Source of the DNA: Dokdonia donghaensis DSW-1
Lineage (GTDB): Bacteria; Bacteroidota; Bacteroidia; Flavobacteriales; Flavobacteriaceae
DNA: 64,000 nucleotides
Assembly: GCF_001653755.1 (NCBI RefSeq)
Contig: NZ_CP015125.1
Span: 1,238,001 to 1,302,000 of the forward strand
Reading direction: 5' to 3'
The notes under the pieces are model-generated. The model did not search any database. It was given only the letters and a program-made list of their open reading frames with translations, and was not told the DNA's origin. Each line of letters starts with the position of its first letter. Within the stretch, counting starts at the first letter, position 1. Of the stretch, positions 1 to 8,921 are shown one piece after another. Both the position numbers and the translations under genes were made by a program.

Positions 1-880
1 GCTTTTCTTCACCAGGGCGGTCATAAACATACTTACTCATAAGGTTAATACGGTTGAAGTTTTGAGGTGAATTTACAGGTCCATCTGTAAGATAAACTTC
101 AGAGGCTAGGTATAGAGAATTATAATCACTATTGATAACAGGAAATAATCCGGCAAAGCGTTGCGTATTAAACTGGCCAACTTCTAGCGTGACTTGGTTT
201 TGTTCTAAAACATCTTTTAGCTTTAAATCAATATATCCAGCTGTTGCAAAATTACCTTGACTTGCAGTAAAAGGTCCTTTACCAAATTCTATATTATTTA
301 TAGTTTCTGGTATGACAAAGTGTAGATCTGAGTACCCTTGACCGTGAGCGTGAGATACCATATTTACGGGTAAGCCGTCTACACTTAGCGCGAGATCTGT
401 ACCGTGATCTATATCAAAACCTCGTAAAAATAGCTGCTCTGCCTTACCGCCACCGGCGTGTTGACCTATAATGAGACCAGGCACTTTCCTTAAAATTTCT
501 TGTGAGGACTTAACAGGGTTGTTTTTTACATCTATATCAACAATGCGACTTAGTTGATCTACTTCAGACACTATCACAATTTGATCTAAAGAAACTGATG
601 ATGGTGTTAGTATTACTTGCAACGACGTTTGTTGATCTGTAATTACTTCAAGTAGGGTCTCGTGACCTATGCGTGAGAAATATAATGAGTCGCCTTTTTT
701 TGTATTAGGTATGGCAAAATAACCTGTAGTGTTAGTATGACTATGTTGTCCAGAGGTTTTATTAAAAATGTTTACATCTTCTAGTGGAGACGAGTTAGTG
801 TCTAATACGACACCTGTTATAGATTGCCCATATAATGGGATAATAAAGAGCATAGCAAATGCTCCAATAAGGATTTTCAT
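1..880 (-). CDS. TonB-dependent receptor, N-terminal part (runs off window)
   Basis: About 293 N-terminal codons are visible, from the ATG at 880; the rest lies before the window. The product starts with a signal peptide (MKILIGAFAMLFIIPLYGQ). A carboxypeptidase-regulatory-like beta domain follows (about residues 20-90), then a plug domain with the strings LRGFDIDHGTDL and VSHAHGQG. This architecture is typical of outer-membrane TonB-dependent importers of Bacteroidetes. The substrate is not visible. The His-rich gene 90 bp upstream on the same strand hints at a metal ion or metal complex, but that is inference. Confidence 0.9.
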   Translation of the reverse strand, partial: MKILIGAFAMLFIIPLYGQSITGVVLDTNSSPLEDVNIFNKTSGQHSHTNTTGYFAIPNTKKGDSLYFSRIGHETLLEVITDQQTSLQVILTPSSVSLDQIVIVSEVDQLSRIVDIDVKNNPVKSSQEILRKVPGLIIGQHAGGGKAEQLFLRGFDIDHGTDLALSVDGLPVNMVSHAHGQGYSDLHFVIPETINNIEFGKGPFTASQGNFATAGYIDLKLKDVLEQNQVTLEVGQFNTQRFAGLFPVINSDYNSLYLASEVYLTDGPVNSPQNFNRINLMSKYVYDRPGEEK

Positions 881-969
881 ATAATATTTTTTGATAATTT
901 AATTTTGAGAATGGCATATAGCTTCCCTAGTCCCGAGTGGGCATTGAGGTAAGCTTGATAAAAGGTAAT

Positions 970-1344
970 TTATGCTTGTGGGGGCTCAAAAGGCAACCAT
1001 CGTATAGAGGTATATGGTTTTAAAAGGTAGTAGTAATTGTCCTTTTTGCTATTGGCTTGTGGATTTGAAGGCGTTGTGTATCTAGAGATAGATAATCTTT
1101 TGTCTGTATTATAATTTTCTTTTTTTTCAGGAACTTCCTTATCTAAATCTGTGTCAAATAGCTTGACGAGTAAGTCGATGCTTTGATGGTCGTGTTGAGT
1201 ATCATTTATTGTCAGATTAGAGTGCTCGTTATGATGGTGAGCACCGTGATGTGCGCTTTGTGCTATAGCGTGCTCAATAGTGTGGGCGAGTTGTATAAAA
1301 GCATCCTTTGTTGAAGAGACAAAACATATCACTGCAATGCACAA
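970..1344 (-). CDS. Small histidine-rich secreted or membrane-anchored protein
   Basis: I do not recognise a named family. The product is about 124 aa or slightly longer, with an N-terminal hydrophobic stretch and a histidine cluster (AHHGAHHHNEHSN, then HDHQS) in its first half, which suggests metal binding. The end is lysine- and tyrosine-rich. The start is uncertain: the given start is TTG, and the frame stays open to 1401 without an ATG. That extra part encodes a basic stretch that would complete a signal peptide or membrane anchor, for example from CTG at 1389. It lies 90 bp upstream of the TonB receptor on the same strand, so the two are probably co-transcribed. Confidence 0.6.
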   Translation of the reverse strand: MCIAVICFVSSTKDAFIQLAHTIEHAIAQSAHHGAHHHNEHSNLTINDTQHDHQSIDLLVKLFDTDLDKEVPEKKENYNTDKRLSISRYTTPSNPQANSKKDNYYYLLKPYTSIRWLPFEPPQA

Positions 1345-1605
1345 GGTTAATGTGGTTAATGATTTTGATATGTGTTGCTTTTGTTTCAGAATGTTTGGTT
1401 GTTAATTATAGAATCTACGTTAATTTCTTAGGTAGGGTTTCATTTTAACAAAACCCTAACAAATTCAACTGTAACACATAATCACCTTAATAGTCTATAA
1501 TGCTATACACTACCGACGACTAACCAAAACAACCCGAAGTAGTCTTAACAAGAATTTCACAATTAGTGACAGATTATCTGTCTATATTGTCATAAAGTGT
1601 TGACT

Positions 1606-2307
1606 ATGATAGAAATAAAAGATCTTCATAAATCGTATCAAATGGGGAGCAACTCGCTTCACGTTTTAAAAGGAATCGACTTTTCTGTAAAAGAAGGAGA
1701 GCTAGTCTCTATAATGGGTTCTTCGGGTTCTGGTAAATCTACTTTGCTTAATATTCTAGGTATGCTAGATGAGGCAGATGAGGGAACGTATTATCTAGAC
1801 AATGTTCCCATTAAAAACCTAAACGAAAAGGTTGCCGCTCAGTATAGAAATAAATTTTTAGGATTCATTTTTCAATCATTTAATCTCATCAACTATAAAA
1901 ATGCATTAGACAATGTCTCTATGCCGCTATATTACCAAGGTATGAAGCGAGCAGAGCGCACGGACAGAGCGATGCATTATTTAGAAAAAGTAGGCCTAGC
2001 CCAGTGGGCTACTCACCTGCCTAGCGAGATGTCTGGAGGTCAAAAACAAAGAGTTGCCATCGCGAGAGCACTAGCAAGTGACCCAAAAGTACTACTGGCA
2101 GATGAGCCTACGGGAGCACTCGATACAAAAACTTCTTACGAAGTAATGGATCTCATACAAGGTATAAATGATGAGGGTAAGACCATACTTGTGGTAACAC
2201 ACGAACCAGATATTGCAGAGATGACTAAGCGCATTGTAAATCTAAAGGACGGTCGCATCATAGATGACTCTGTTGTAAATCAAGTAAAAGCAAGTTTACA
2301 TGTTTGA
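1606..2307 (+). CDS. ABC transporter ATP-binding protein, MacB/LolD type
   Basis: A 233-aa cytoplasmic ATPase. It has a Walker A motif GSSGSGKST (about residues 38-46), a Q-loop near residue 90, the signature MSGGQKQR (about 143) and Walker B VLLADEPTGALD (about 162). This matches ATPases that drive MacB- or LolCDE-like permeases acting on periplasmic substrates. I chose ATG 1606 rather than GTG 1597 because the family begins directly at MIEIKDLHKSY. Its 3' end overlaps the permease start at 2300 by 8 nt, indicating translational coupling. It heads an operon of ABC permeases, adaptors and a TolC-like channel. Confidence 0.93.
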   Translation: MIEIKDLHKSYQMGSNSLHVLKGIDFSVKEGELVSIMGSSGSGKSTLLNILGMLDEADEGTYYLDNVPIKNLNEKVAAQYRNKFLGFIFQSFNLINYKNALDNVSMPLYYQGMKRAERTDRAMHYLEKVGLAQWATHLPSEMSGGQKQRVAIARALASDPKVLLADEPTGALDTKTSYEVMDLIQGINDEGKTILVVTHEPDIAEMTKRIVNLKDGRIIDDSVVNQVKASLHV

Positions 2308-3544
2308 TGTAGAGCGCTGGCAAGAAATATTTGAAACCATAGGTAAGAACAAGCTTCGCACCTTTCTCACTGGGCTATCTGTAGCTTCGGGTATTTTTAT
2401 ATTAGTCATTCTTCTAGGTTTTAGTACGGGTATTCAGAAAGGGGTAAAAACACAATTTGCTCAAGATGCAGAGAGCCGAGTAAATGTATGGACAGGTGTT
2501 ACTACAAAAGAGTATGCAGGTCTCAATCCTGGCCGTCGTATCCAGATGCACAATAGTGATTTAGAAAATGTAGATCAAAAATTTGGCGAAGCAATAGAAC
2601 ATCAAACTGGTTTATACAATATCTGGGGAGGCCTTGTTAACTACGGTAACGAAACAGGTAATTATAGAATAGAAGGCGCAAACTATGGACAGCAGTTTAT
2701 TGAGAATGCTGGGCTATCTGCAGGTAGATTCTTGACTCAGAAGGATGAAGAAGAAGGTGTTAAAGTTGCCATCATAGGCCAGAAGGTAAAAAACGACCTT
2801 TTTAAAACAGAGCAAGCAGTAGGAGCAACTATTAAAATTATGGGTATCAACTTTCTCGTAGCAGGTGTATTTACAGATCCTGGAGGAGAGCGTGAGGAGT
2901 CTCGCATTTTTATACCACTCAGTACTGCACAACGCGTTTTTAATGCGGGAGATAAGTTGAGGTCTATGGCATTTACAGTAAAGATGTCTGATAATTTTGA
3001 CGAAGCCGTAGCACTTTCGGCAGCAGTGAGTCAAGGTATAGAAGATGAGATTAAGTCTAGATATCAAATCTCACCAGATGATCGTAGCGCCGTACGCGTG
3101 CGTTATAATCTGGAAGAAGCACAAAAAATTTATAGCCTCATAGATACCATACGTATGGTGTTTTGGTTTGTAGGCATAGGTACAATTATAGCAGGCGTGG
3201 TAGGTGTAAGTAACATAATGCTCATCATTGTAAAAGAACGTACTAAGGAGATAGGTGTGCGCAAAGCACTAGGAGCATTACCAAGCTCTATAATCGGGAT
3301 GATATTGCAAGAGTCTATTTTTATAACCGCAATAGCTGGCTTCTTAGGGCTGTTTTTAGGTGTTGGTTTATTAGAGTTAATCGGGCCACAGATAGATAGT
3401 GATTTCATCAAGTTTCCTCAGGTAGATTTTGTTACTGCGATGTCAACAGTAATTATTCTTATCGTAGCAGGAGCCCTTGCAGGTTACATACCAGCTAGAA
3501 GAGCGGCAAATATTAGACCTATAGAAGCACTAAGAGATGAGTAG
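2300..3544 (+). CDS. MacB-like ABC permease (FtsX family), first copy
   Basis: A 414-aa inner-membrane protein with the MacB plan. One transmembrane helix lies near the N-terminus (about residues 20-45), then a large periplasmic MacB_PCD domain, then three helices in the C-terminal FtsX domain. The conserved VKERTKEIGVRKALGA motif lies between helices and the protein ends in IRPIEALRDE. It overlaps the ATPase gene by 8 nt. A second related permease follows at 3589, so the transporter is probably a heterodimer. The substrate (drug, peptide, lipid or siderophore) cannot be read from sequence. Confidence 0.92.
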   Translation: MFDVERWQEIFETIGKNKLRTFLTGLSVASGIFILVILLGFSTGIQKGVKTQFAQDAESRVNVWTGVTTKEYAGLNPGRRIQMHNSDLENVDQKFGEAIEHQTGLYNIWGGLVNYGNETGNYRIEGANYGQQFIENAGLSAGRFLTQKDEEEGVKVAIIGQKVKNDLFKTEQAVGATIKIMGINFLVAGVFTDPGGEREESRIFIPLSTAQRVFNAGDKLRSMAFTVKMSDNFDEAVALSAAVSQGIEDEIKSRYQISPDDRSAVRVRYNLEEAQKIYSLIDTIRMVFWFVGIGTIIAGVVGVSNIMLIIVKERTKEIGVRKALGALPSSIIGMILQESIFITAIAGFLGLFLGVGLLELIGPQIDSDFIKFPQVDFVTAMSTVIILIVAGALAGYIPARRAANIRPIEALRDE

Positions 3545-3560
3545 TAAGGAGAGTTATACC

Positions 3561-3574
3561 GCTTTCGCGAAAGC
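3561..3574. repeat. GCTTTCGCGAAAGC palindrome, copy 1
   Basis: Perfect 14-bp palindrome in the gap between the two permease genes. It is the first copy in the window and the next starts 2515 bp downstream. One flank lacks the usual extra G. Confidence 0.95.
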
Positions 3575-3588
3575 AAAAAAGTAATACA

Positions 3589-4848
3589 ATGTTTAGTAAA
3601 GATCGTTGGAACGAAATACTAGAAGCACTTAACGCAAACAGATTTAGAACCCTGCTTACGGCATTTGGTGTGTTTTGGGGTATACTAATTTTAGTATTAC
3701 TACTTGCACTTACTAATGGGTTGAAGAATGGCGTTTCGGCAGATTTTGGCGACTTTGCCACAAACTCGATGTTTATGTGGTCACAAGGAACCTCGATGTC
3801 ATATAAGGGTTTGCCTAAGGGACGTTACTTCAATTTCAAATTAGAAGATGTAGACGTTTTACGTGAGAAGTACCCACAGTTAAAATACATCTCACCTAGA
3901 AATCAGCTAGGAGGTTATAATGGTGCAAATAATGTTACCTACAAGGAAAAAACAGGTGCTTATAGCGTTTACGGTGATTATCCAGAATTTATAAAACAAC
4001 AACCACAAGATATCACTTCTGGTCGCTACATCTCTTATTCTGATATTGAAGAAAAAAGGAAAATTTGTGTCATAGGAGAAGATGTGGTTAAGGGGCTTTA
4101 TGATAAAGGAGAAGAACCACTTAATACCTATATCAAAATAAATGGTGTCAACTTTCTAGTAGTAGGGACATTTAAAGATCCAAAGAGTAGTGGAGATGCA
4201 GAGGAGTCTGCAAATACAATTTTTGTTCCTTTTACTACATTTTCACAAGCTTTTAACCGTGCAGATAATGTAGGGTGGATGGCTATAACGGCGCACGACG
4301 GTACAAGTATCACGAGCATAAAAGAACAAGTTTTTACGACAATGAGGGAGCAGCGCTCTATTCATCCAGATGATAAAAGAGCCATAGGCCATTTTGACCT
4401 TGCCGAAGAGTTTGGGAGAGTGATGGGGCTATTCTCAATACTCACTTTTGTAGGATACTTTGTAGGTTCTCTTGTACTGCTTTCTGGAGTGATAGGGATA
4501 AGTAACATTATGCTCATAGTAGTAAAAGAACGTACCAAAGAGATAGGAGTACGTCGCGCTCTAGGAGCAACACCTTGGGAGATTAAATCTCAAATATTAC
4601 AAGAATCACTAGTACTCACTATAATTTCTGGTATGGCTGGTATTGCAGTTGCTGCTGGATTTATATGGGTGATGAATAGTATACTAGATCAAGTAGGTAA
4701 GGTAGATAACTTTGCAAATCCTTCTGTAAATATTACAGTAATTTTTATCGCCCTTGCCATACTCATTATCTCTGGTTTGCTCGCTGGTTTTATACCTGCG
4801 ACAAGAGCTATACAAATGAAACCAATAGACGCATTAAGAATAGAATAA
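3589..4848 (+). CDS. MacB-like ABC permease (FtsX family), second copy
   Basis: A 419-aa paralogue of the preceding permease with the same layout: an N-terminal helix after MFSKDRWNEILEAL, a periplasmic MacB_PCD region, and three C-terminal helices. VKERTKEIGVRRALGA sits in the cytoplasmic loop and the end reads MKPIDALRIE. Similarity runs through the whole length, so a tandem duplication is likely. It lies 44 bp after the first permease, with a palindrome copy in the gap, and 22 bp before the adaptor gene. It probably pairs with the first permease around two copies of the ATPase. Confidence 0.92.
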   Translation: MFSKDRWNEILEALNANRFRTLLTAFGVFWGILILVLLLALTNGLKNGVSADFGDFATNSMFMWSQGTSMSYKGLPKGRYFNFKLEDVDVLREKYPQLKYISPRNQLGGYNGANNVTYKEKTGAYSVYGDYPEFIKQQPQDITSGRYISYSDIEEKRKICVIGEDVVKGLYDKGEEPLNTYIKINGVNFLVVGTFKDPKSSGDAEESANTIFVPFTTFSQAFNRADNVGWMAITAHDGTSITSIKEQVFTTMREQRSIHPDDKRAIGHFDLAEEFGRVMGLFSILTFVGYFVGSLVLLSGVIGISNIMLIVVKERTKEIGVRRALGATPWEIKSQILQESLVLTIISGMAGIAVAAGFIWVMNSILDQVGKVDNFANPSVNITVIFIALAILIISGLLAGFIPATRAIQMKPIDALRIE

Positions 4849-4870
4849 TACAATCCAATCATATAATAGA

Positions 4871-6037
4871 ATGAAACGAACAGGAACCATAATCACGCTC
4901 GTACTAATCGCAGTATTTTTCTCCATAGGTATCTGGTATATCTACACAAAAGATAAGCAGGACCCAGTGGTGTATACCACAGAGCAAGCGACTAATCGTA
5001 CAATTGTAAAGAAAACAGTTGCGACAGGAAGTATTGTCCCAAAAGAAGAGGTGCTCATAAAACCTAATATCTCAGGTATTATAAAAGAGGTGTATGTAGA
5101 GGCTGGAGATAATATTAAGGCTGGAGACCTTATTGCCCAGATAGATGTAGTACCTAATGTATCATCACTTACTAATGCAAAAAATAATATTGCAGGAGCA
5201 AGAACTACCGTAGAGACAGCGAGACTAGCACTTGCAAACCAAAAGAGTATTTATGATAGACAGAAAGCGCTTTTTGACAAAGGTGTTATCTCTGCAAATG
5301 ATTTTGATAATATTAGAAATACCTATAACGCTGCAGAGCAAAGACTCAAGCAAGAGCAGGTAAACCTGCGTAGCGCTTCTCAAAATTATGACATTATAAA
5401 AACGGGAACCACCAGTGGCTTAGGTAACGCAGCAACTACTCAAATACGATCTACTATTACAGGTATGATTCTGGACGTGCCAGTAAAAGCCGGTAACCAG
5501 GTAATAGAGGCAAATAACTTTAATGATGGTACCACCGTTGCTACGCTAGCAGATGTTGAAAAGATGATCTTTGAAGGTAAGGTAGACGAGAGCGAAGTGG
5601 GTAAAATAAAAGAAGATTTACCACTTGAGATTACGGTAGGAGCTATAGAAAATAAAGTTTTTGATGCTACCCTAGATTACATCGCACCAAAAGGCGTTGC
5701 CGAAAATGGTGCCATACAATTTGAAATAAAAGGAACCCTAGCAAAGAAGGATGATGATACCTTTATACGCGCAGGCCTTAGTGCAAATGCAAGTATTATT
5801 TTAGAAAAGGCAGAAGATGTACTCTCTATAAAAGAAGCGCTTGTACAATACGACCCAAAAACAAAAACACCTTATGTTGAGGTGGCAACGGGAGATCAAG
5901 AGTTTGAGAGACGTGATATAGAAGTAGGAGTAAGCGATGGCATCTTTGTAGAGGTAAAGAGCGGTATCACAGCAGATGATAATATCAAAGTTTGGAATCA
6001 ACTTAAAGCACCAGCAGGATTTGGTGGAAGGGGATAA
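4871..6037 (+). CDS. Periplasmic adaptor (HlyD/MacA-like membrane fusion protein), first copy
   Basis: A 388-aa protein anchored by one N-terminal helix (about residues 7-25). A barrel-sandwich/biotinyl-lipoyl segment follows (IKPNISGIIKEVYVEAGDNI), then a coiled-coil hairpin (about 100-175, NAKNNIAGARTTVETARLAL) and beta-barrel regions with the second half-lipoyl strand STITGMILDVPVKAGNQV. Such proteins bridge a MacB-type inner-membrane pump to a TolC channel. It lies 22 bp after the second permease. A palindrome-containing gap of 136 bp separates it from the channel gene. Confidence 0.92.
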   Translation: MKRTGTIITLVLIAVFFSIGIWYIYTKDKQDPVVYTTEQATNRTIVKKTVATGSIVPKEEVLIKPNISGIIKEVYVEAGDNIKAGDLIAQIDVVPNVSSLTNAKNNIAGARTTVETARLALANQKSIYDRQKALFDKGVISANDFDNIRNTYNAAEQRLKQEQVNLRSASQNYDIIKTGTTSGLGNAATTQIRSTITGMILDVPVKAGNQVIEANNFNDGTTVATLADVEKMIFEGKVDESEVGKIKEDLPLEITVGAIENKVFDATLDYIAPKGVAENGAIQFEIKGTLAKKDDDTFIRAGLSANASIILEKAEDVLSIKEALVQYDPKTKTPYVEVATGDQEFERRDIEVGVSDGIFVEVKSGITADDNIKVWNQLKAPAGFGGRG

Positions 6038-6075
6038 AACCCTTGATTAAGAGTGGGTAGGAGTTTCTTTTTTAC

Positions 6076-6089
6076 GCTTTCGCGAAAGC
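6076..6089. repeat. GCTTTCGCGAAAGC palindrome, copy 2
   Basis: Perfect palindrome with full CGCTTTCGCGAAAGCG extension, in the gap between the adaptor and the TolC-type gene. Next copy 3145 bp downstream. Confidence 0.95.
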
Positions 6090-6173
6090 GTACACCTATA
6101 CCAAAAAAAAATAATTAACAGTTTTTGTAACATATAACCGTTTCAATAGTCATATTGGACATCAATCTAGATT

Positions 6174-7631
6174 ATGAAAAAAGCCATTTTATTTTGTATC
6201 ACAGCCTTACTAGCTCTTACCACCTTCGGGCAGGAGAGAAAGTGGACTCTTCAAGAATGTGTGCAGTATGCGATAGAGAATAATATCAACATACAGCAAA
6301 CTACGCTAGACCTTGAATCAGCAGCTATAGATAAATCTGATGCCGTAGGAGCATTTTTACCTACACTTAATGGTACTGCAAGTAACAGCTGGCAAACAGG
6401 TCTTACACAAAACGTGCTTACAGGAGTGCTAGAGTCACAACAAACGCGTAACTCATCTTTTGGTGTAAGTTCTGGAGTGCGATTAATAAATGGTTTTAGA
6501 AATCATAAGGTACTAGACAGAGCAGAACTTTCTAAAATTGCAGCAGACTATAATATTGCAAAACTTAAGGATGATGTAGCACTTAACGTCGCTGTAGCAT
6601 ACCTACAAGTCTTACTGGCAAAGGAAAGTGCAAAGGTGATAATTACACAAAACGCGGTTACACAAGAGCAAATAGATCGTACTCAAGAGCTGGTAGACGG
6701 AGGTGTGTTACCTAGAGGTGACTTACTTGAGATAAGAGCTACAAACGCAAGCGAAAGACAACGTATCGTTGCTGCCGAGAATTCAATAGCGATAGGACTT
6801 GTAAATCTTGCACAGCTACTTAATATATCAGATTTTGAAAATTTTGATATCGCAGATGGTAATTATACTGTACAAGGCGAGAGTATACTTGAGACACAAC
6901 CAGAAGTACTTATAAGTTCTGCAAAAGACAATAGATACGACGTAAAAATTGCCGAACAAAATGAGGCGATTGCACAAAAGGATCTTGAGATAAGTAAGAC
7001 AGGGCTATACCCTACACTAGATGCATTTTTTAATTATAATACTAGAGAGTCTAACAGAGCAAGTGGTTTTAATACGATTCTTGATCCAGATAATCCAGTT
7101 ATAGATTCTGGTAATCCTATAGGAGTAGTAGGTGCTACAGGAGATGTAGTAACAAGCCTTACTCCTAATATTATAGGAGGTAATGAAGTAGGGCCTTTAC
7201 CATTTGTAGAGCAGTTATATCTTAATGATGGTATCTCTTATGGTTTATCTTTGCGAGTTCCAGTTTTTAACGGATGGAGCACAAAAAATCAAATAAAACG
7301 TAGCAAGGTAAATGTGATGCGTGCAGAGTTTCAAAAGGAACTTGCAGAGCAAAATCTAAGAACGGCTGTTTATCAAGCGTATACAGATGCAAAAGCTGCA
7401 AAAGAAAGTTATGAAGCAGCAAAACTTGCTGTAGAGTCGCAAGAGCTAGCTTATCAATATGCAAAAGATAGGTATGATGTAGGGCTTACTAACGCTTTTG
7501 ATTTTAGCCAGAGTAAATTACGTTATGATAACGCACAGATAGAACTTGCACGTTCTAAGTATGATTATATTTTCCGCATAAAGGTATTGGAGCTCTATTT
7601 TGGAGTGCCAGTTACCGAACTAAAATTCTAA
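6174..7631 (+). CDS. TolC-family outer-membrane efflux channel
   Basis: A 485-aa protein with a signal peptide (MKKAILFCITALLALTTFGQ). Two outer-membrane efflux repeats follow, with long alpha-helical stretches rich in Ala, Gln and Glu. The N-terminal WTLQECVQYAIENN matches the usual start of mature TolC-like proteins in Bacteroidetes. It would form the trimeric exit duct for the ABC pump encoded upstream. It is placed between two adaptor genes, with only 5 nt before the second one. An insertion rich in Gly, Asn and Pro (about residues 290-350) probably forms an extracellular loop. Confidence 0.93.
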   Translation: MKKAILFCITALLALTTFGQERKWTLQECVQYAIENNINIQQTTLDLESAAIDKSDAVGAFLPTLNGTASNSWQTGLTQNVLTGVLESQQTRNSSFGVSSGVRLINGFRNHKVLDRAELSKIAADYNIAKLKDDVALNVAVAYLQVLLAKESAKVIITQNAVTQEQIDRTQELVDGGVLPRGDLLEIRATNASERQRIVAAENSIAIGLVNLAQLLNISDFENFDIADGNYTVQGESILETQPEVLISSAKDNRYDVKIAEQNEAIAQKDLEISKTGLYPTLDAFFNYNTRESNRASGFNTILDPDNPVIDSGNPIGVVGATGDVVTSLTPNIIGGNEVGPLPFVEQLYLNDGISYGLSLRVPVFNGWSTKNQIKRSKVNVMRAEFQKELAEQNLRTAVYQAYTDAKAAKESYEAAKLAVESQELAYQYAKDRYDVGLTNAFDFSQSKLRYDNAQIELARSKYDYIFRIKVLELYFGVPVTELKF

Positions 7632-7636
7632 CCAAA

Positions 7637-8917
7637 ATGAGTAAAAAAACACTTTTCATCTTACTGGGTATTGTTGCCATTGTAATTGTAGCATTAATAG
7701 CCGGCAAGAAATCTGGAGCGTTCGGTAAAACCGGAAACTTTAAGGCTGTCGAGACTCAAAAAATTGAGAGAGCAACTATTATTGAAACAGTTGCAGCCAC
7801 AGGTAAAATACAACCAGAAATAGAAGTAAAGCTCTCTTCTGAAGTATCTGGAGAAATAATAGATTTACCTATTAAAGAGGGGCAAGATGTAAAGAAGGGT
7901 GACCTACTGGTTAAAATCAACCCAGACTTAGTACAAGCACAAGTGAGCCAGTCTCAAGCGGCTTTACAAAATAGTCGTGCTGGTTTATCACAAGCAGAGG
8001 CCACGCTCAACCAGGCAAAACTCACTTTTGAACGTAACAAACCACTTTTTGATAAAGGGGTTATTTCAAAAGCAGATTTTGAGCGTGCAGAGTCTGACTA
8101 CCAGATAGCACAGGCTAATCGCCAGAGTGCCTTTTATAATGTACAGAGTGTAGCTGCACAAGTGAAGCAAGCCACAGATAACTTAGGGCGTACCTCTATC
8201 TTTGCACCGCGAGATGGTACTATATCTATGCTTAATGTTGAGCTAGGTGAGCGAGTAGTGGGTACAGCACAAATGGCAGGTACAGAAATTGTACGCGTAG
8301 CAAACCTTCAAAATATGGAGGTAGAGGTAGATGTAAACGAAAATGATATCGTAAAAATACAAGTAGGTGACTCTACCATTGTTGAGGTAGATGCATATCT
8401 TAAAAAGAAATTTGCAGGAGTAGTTACAGAGATTGCAAACTCTGCTCAAGCAACTCTCACAGCAGATCAGGTTACAAATTTTAAAGTAAAAGTACGTATC
8501 CTTGAGGAGTCGTATAAAGATCTTCTAGAGGGTAAAAAAGATACTTACTCACCGTTTAGACCAGGGATGACGGCAACGGTAGATATTATAACAAAAAAAC
8601 GTAATGATATTCTAGCTGCTCCTATAAGCGCTATAGTTGTAAAAAGTGATACTAGTGCGACTAAGAGATCTAGTGCAAGAGCAAGTGATGTTACCTCAGA
8701 TGAGAAGTTTGAGTGTGTATTTATAAAAGATGGCGACACCGCAAAGCTCAAAGTTGTAACTACAGGTATACAAGATGATTCAAAAATTGAAATTCTCTCG
8801 GGACTTGAAGAAGGAGATGAGATCATTACAGGGCCTTATAGCTTAGTAGCAAAATCACTCAAAACAGGCGATAAGGTAGAGCTAGAAAATCAAGAAGAAA
8901 AGAATACAGAAGAATAA
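7637..8917 (+). CDS. Periplasmic adaptor (HlyD/MacA-like membrane fusion protein), second copy
   Basis: A 426-aa adaptor with an N-terminal membrane helix (about residues 5-23). It has a lipoyl-like segment (VSGEIIDLPIKEGQDVKKGD), a coiled-coil hairpin (about 90-190) and beta-barrel domains; the end is acidic (NQEEKNTEE). It is related to but distinct from the adaptor at 4871, so this operon encodes two adaptors. It starts 5 nt after the TolC stop and ends 4 nt before tsaB, so all these genes are probably on one transcript. Confidence 0.92.
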   Translation: MSKKTLFILLGIVAIVIVALIAGKKSGAFGKTGNFKAVETQKIERATIIETVAATGKIQPEIEVKLSSEVSGEIIDLPIKEGQDVKKGDLLVKINPDLVQAQVSQSQAALQNSRAGLSQAEATLNQAKLTFERNKPLFDKGVISKADFERAESDYQIAQANRQSAFYNVQSVAAQVKQATDNLGRTSIFAPRDGTISMLNVELGERVVGTAQMAGTEIVRVANLQNMEVEVDVNENDIVKIQVGDSTIVEVDAYLKKKFAGVVTEIANSAQATLTADQVTNFKVKVRILEESYKDLLEGKKDTYSPFRPGMTATVDIITKKRNDILAAPISAIVVKSDTSATKRSSARASDVTSDEKFECVFIKDGDTAKLKVVTTGIQDDSKIEILSGLEEGDEIITGPYSLVAKSLKTGDKVELENQEEKNTEE

Positions 8918-8921
8918 AAGA

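Noticed and set aside
3561..3574. The palindrome as a rho-independent terminator or a parS/matS/KOPS-type site
   Set aside because: Copies lack following T-runs and many lie inside genes. The sequence does not match the common parS consensus and is spread evenly rather than clustered near one place.
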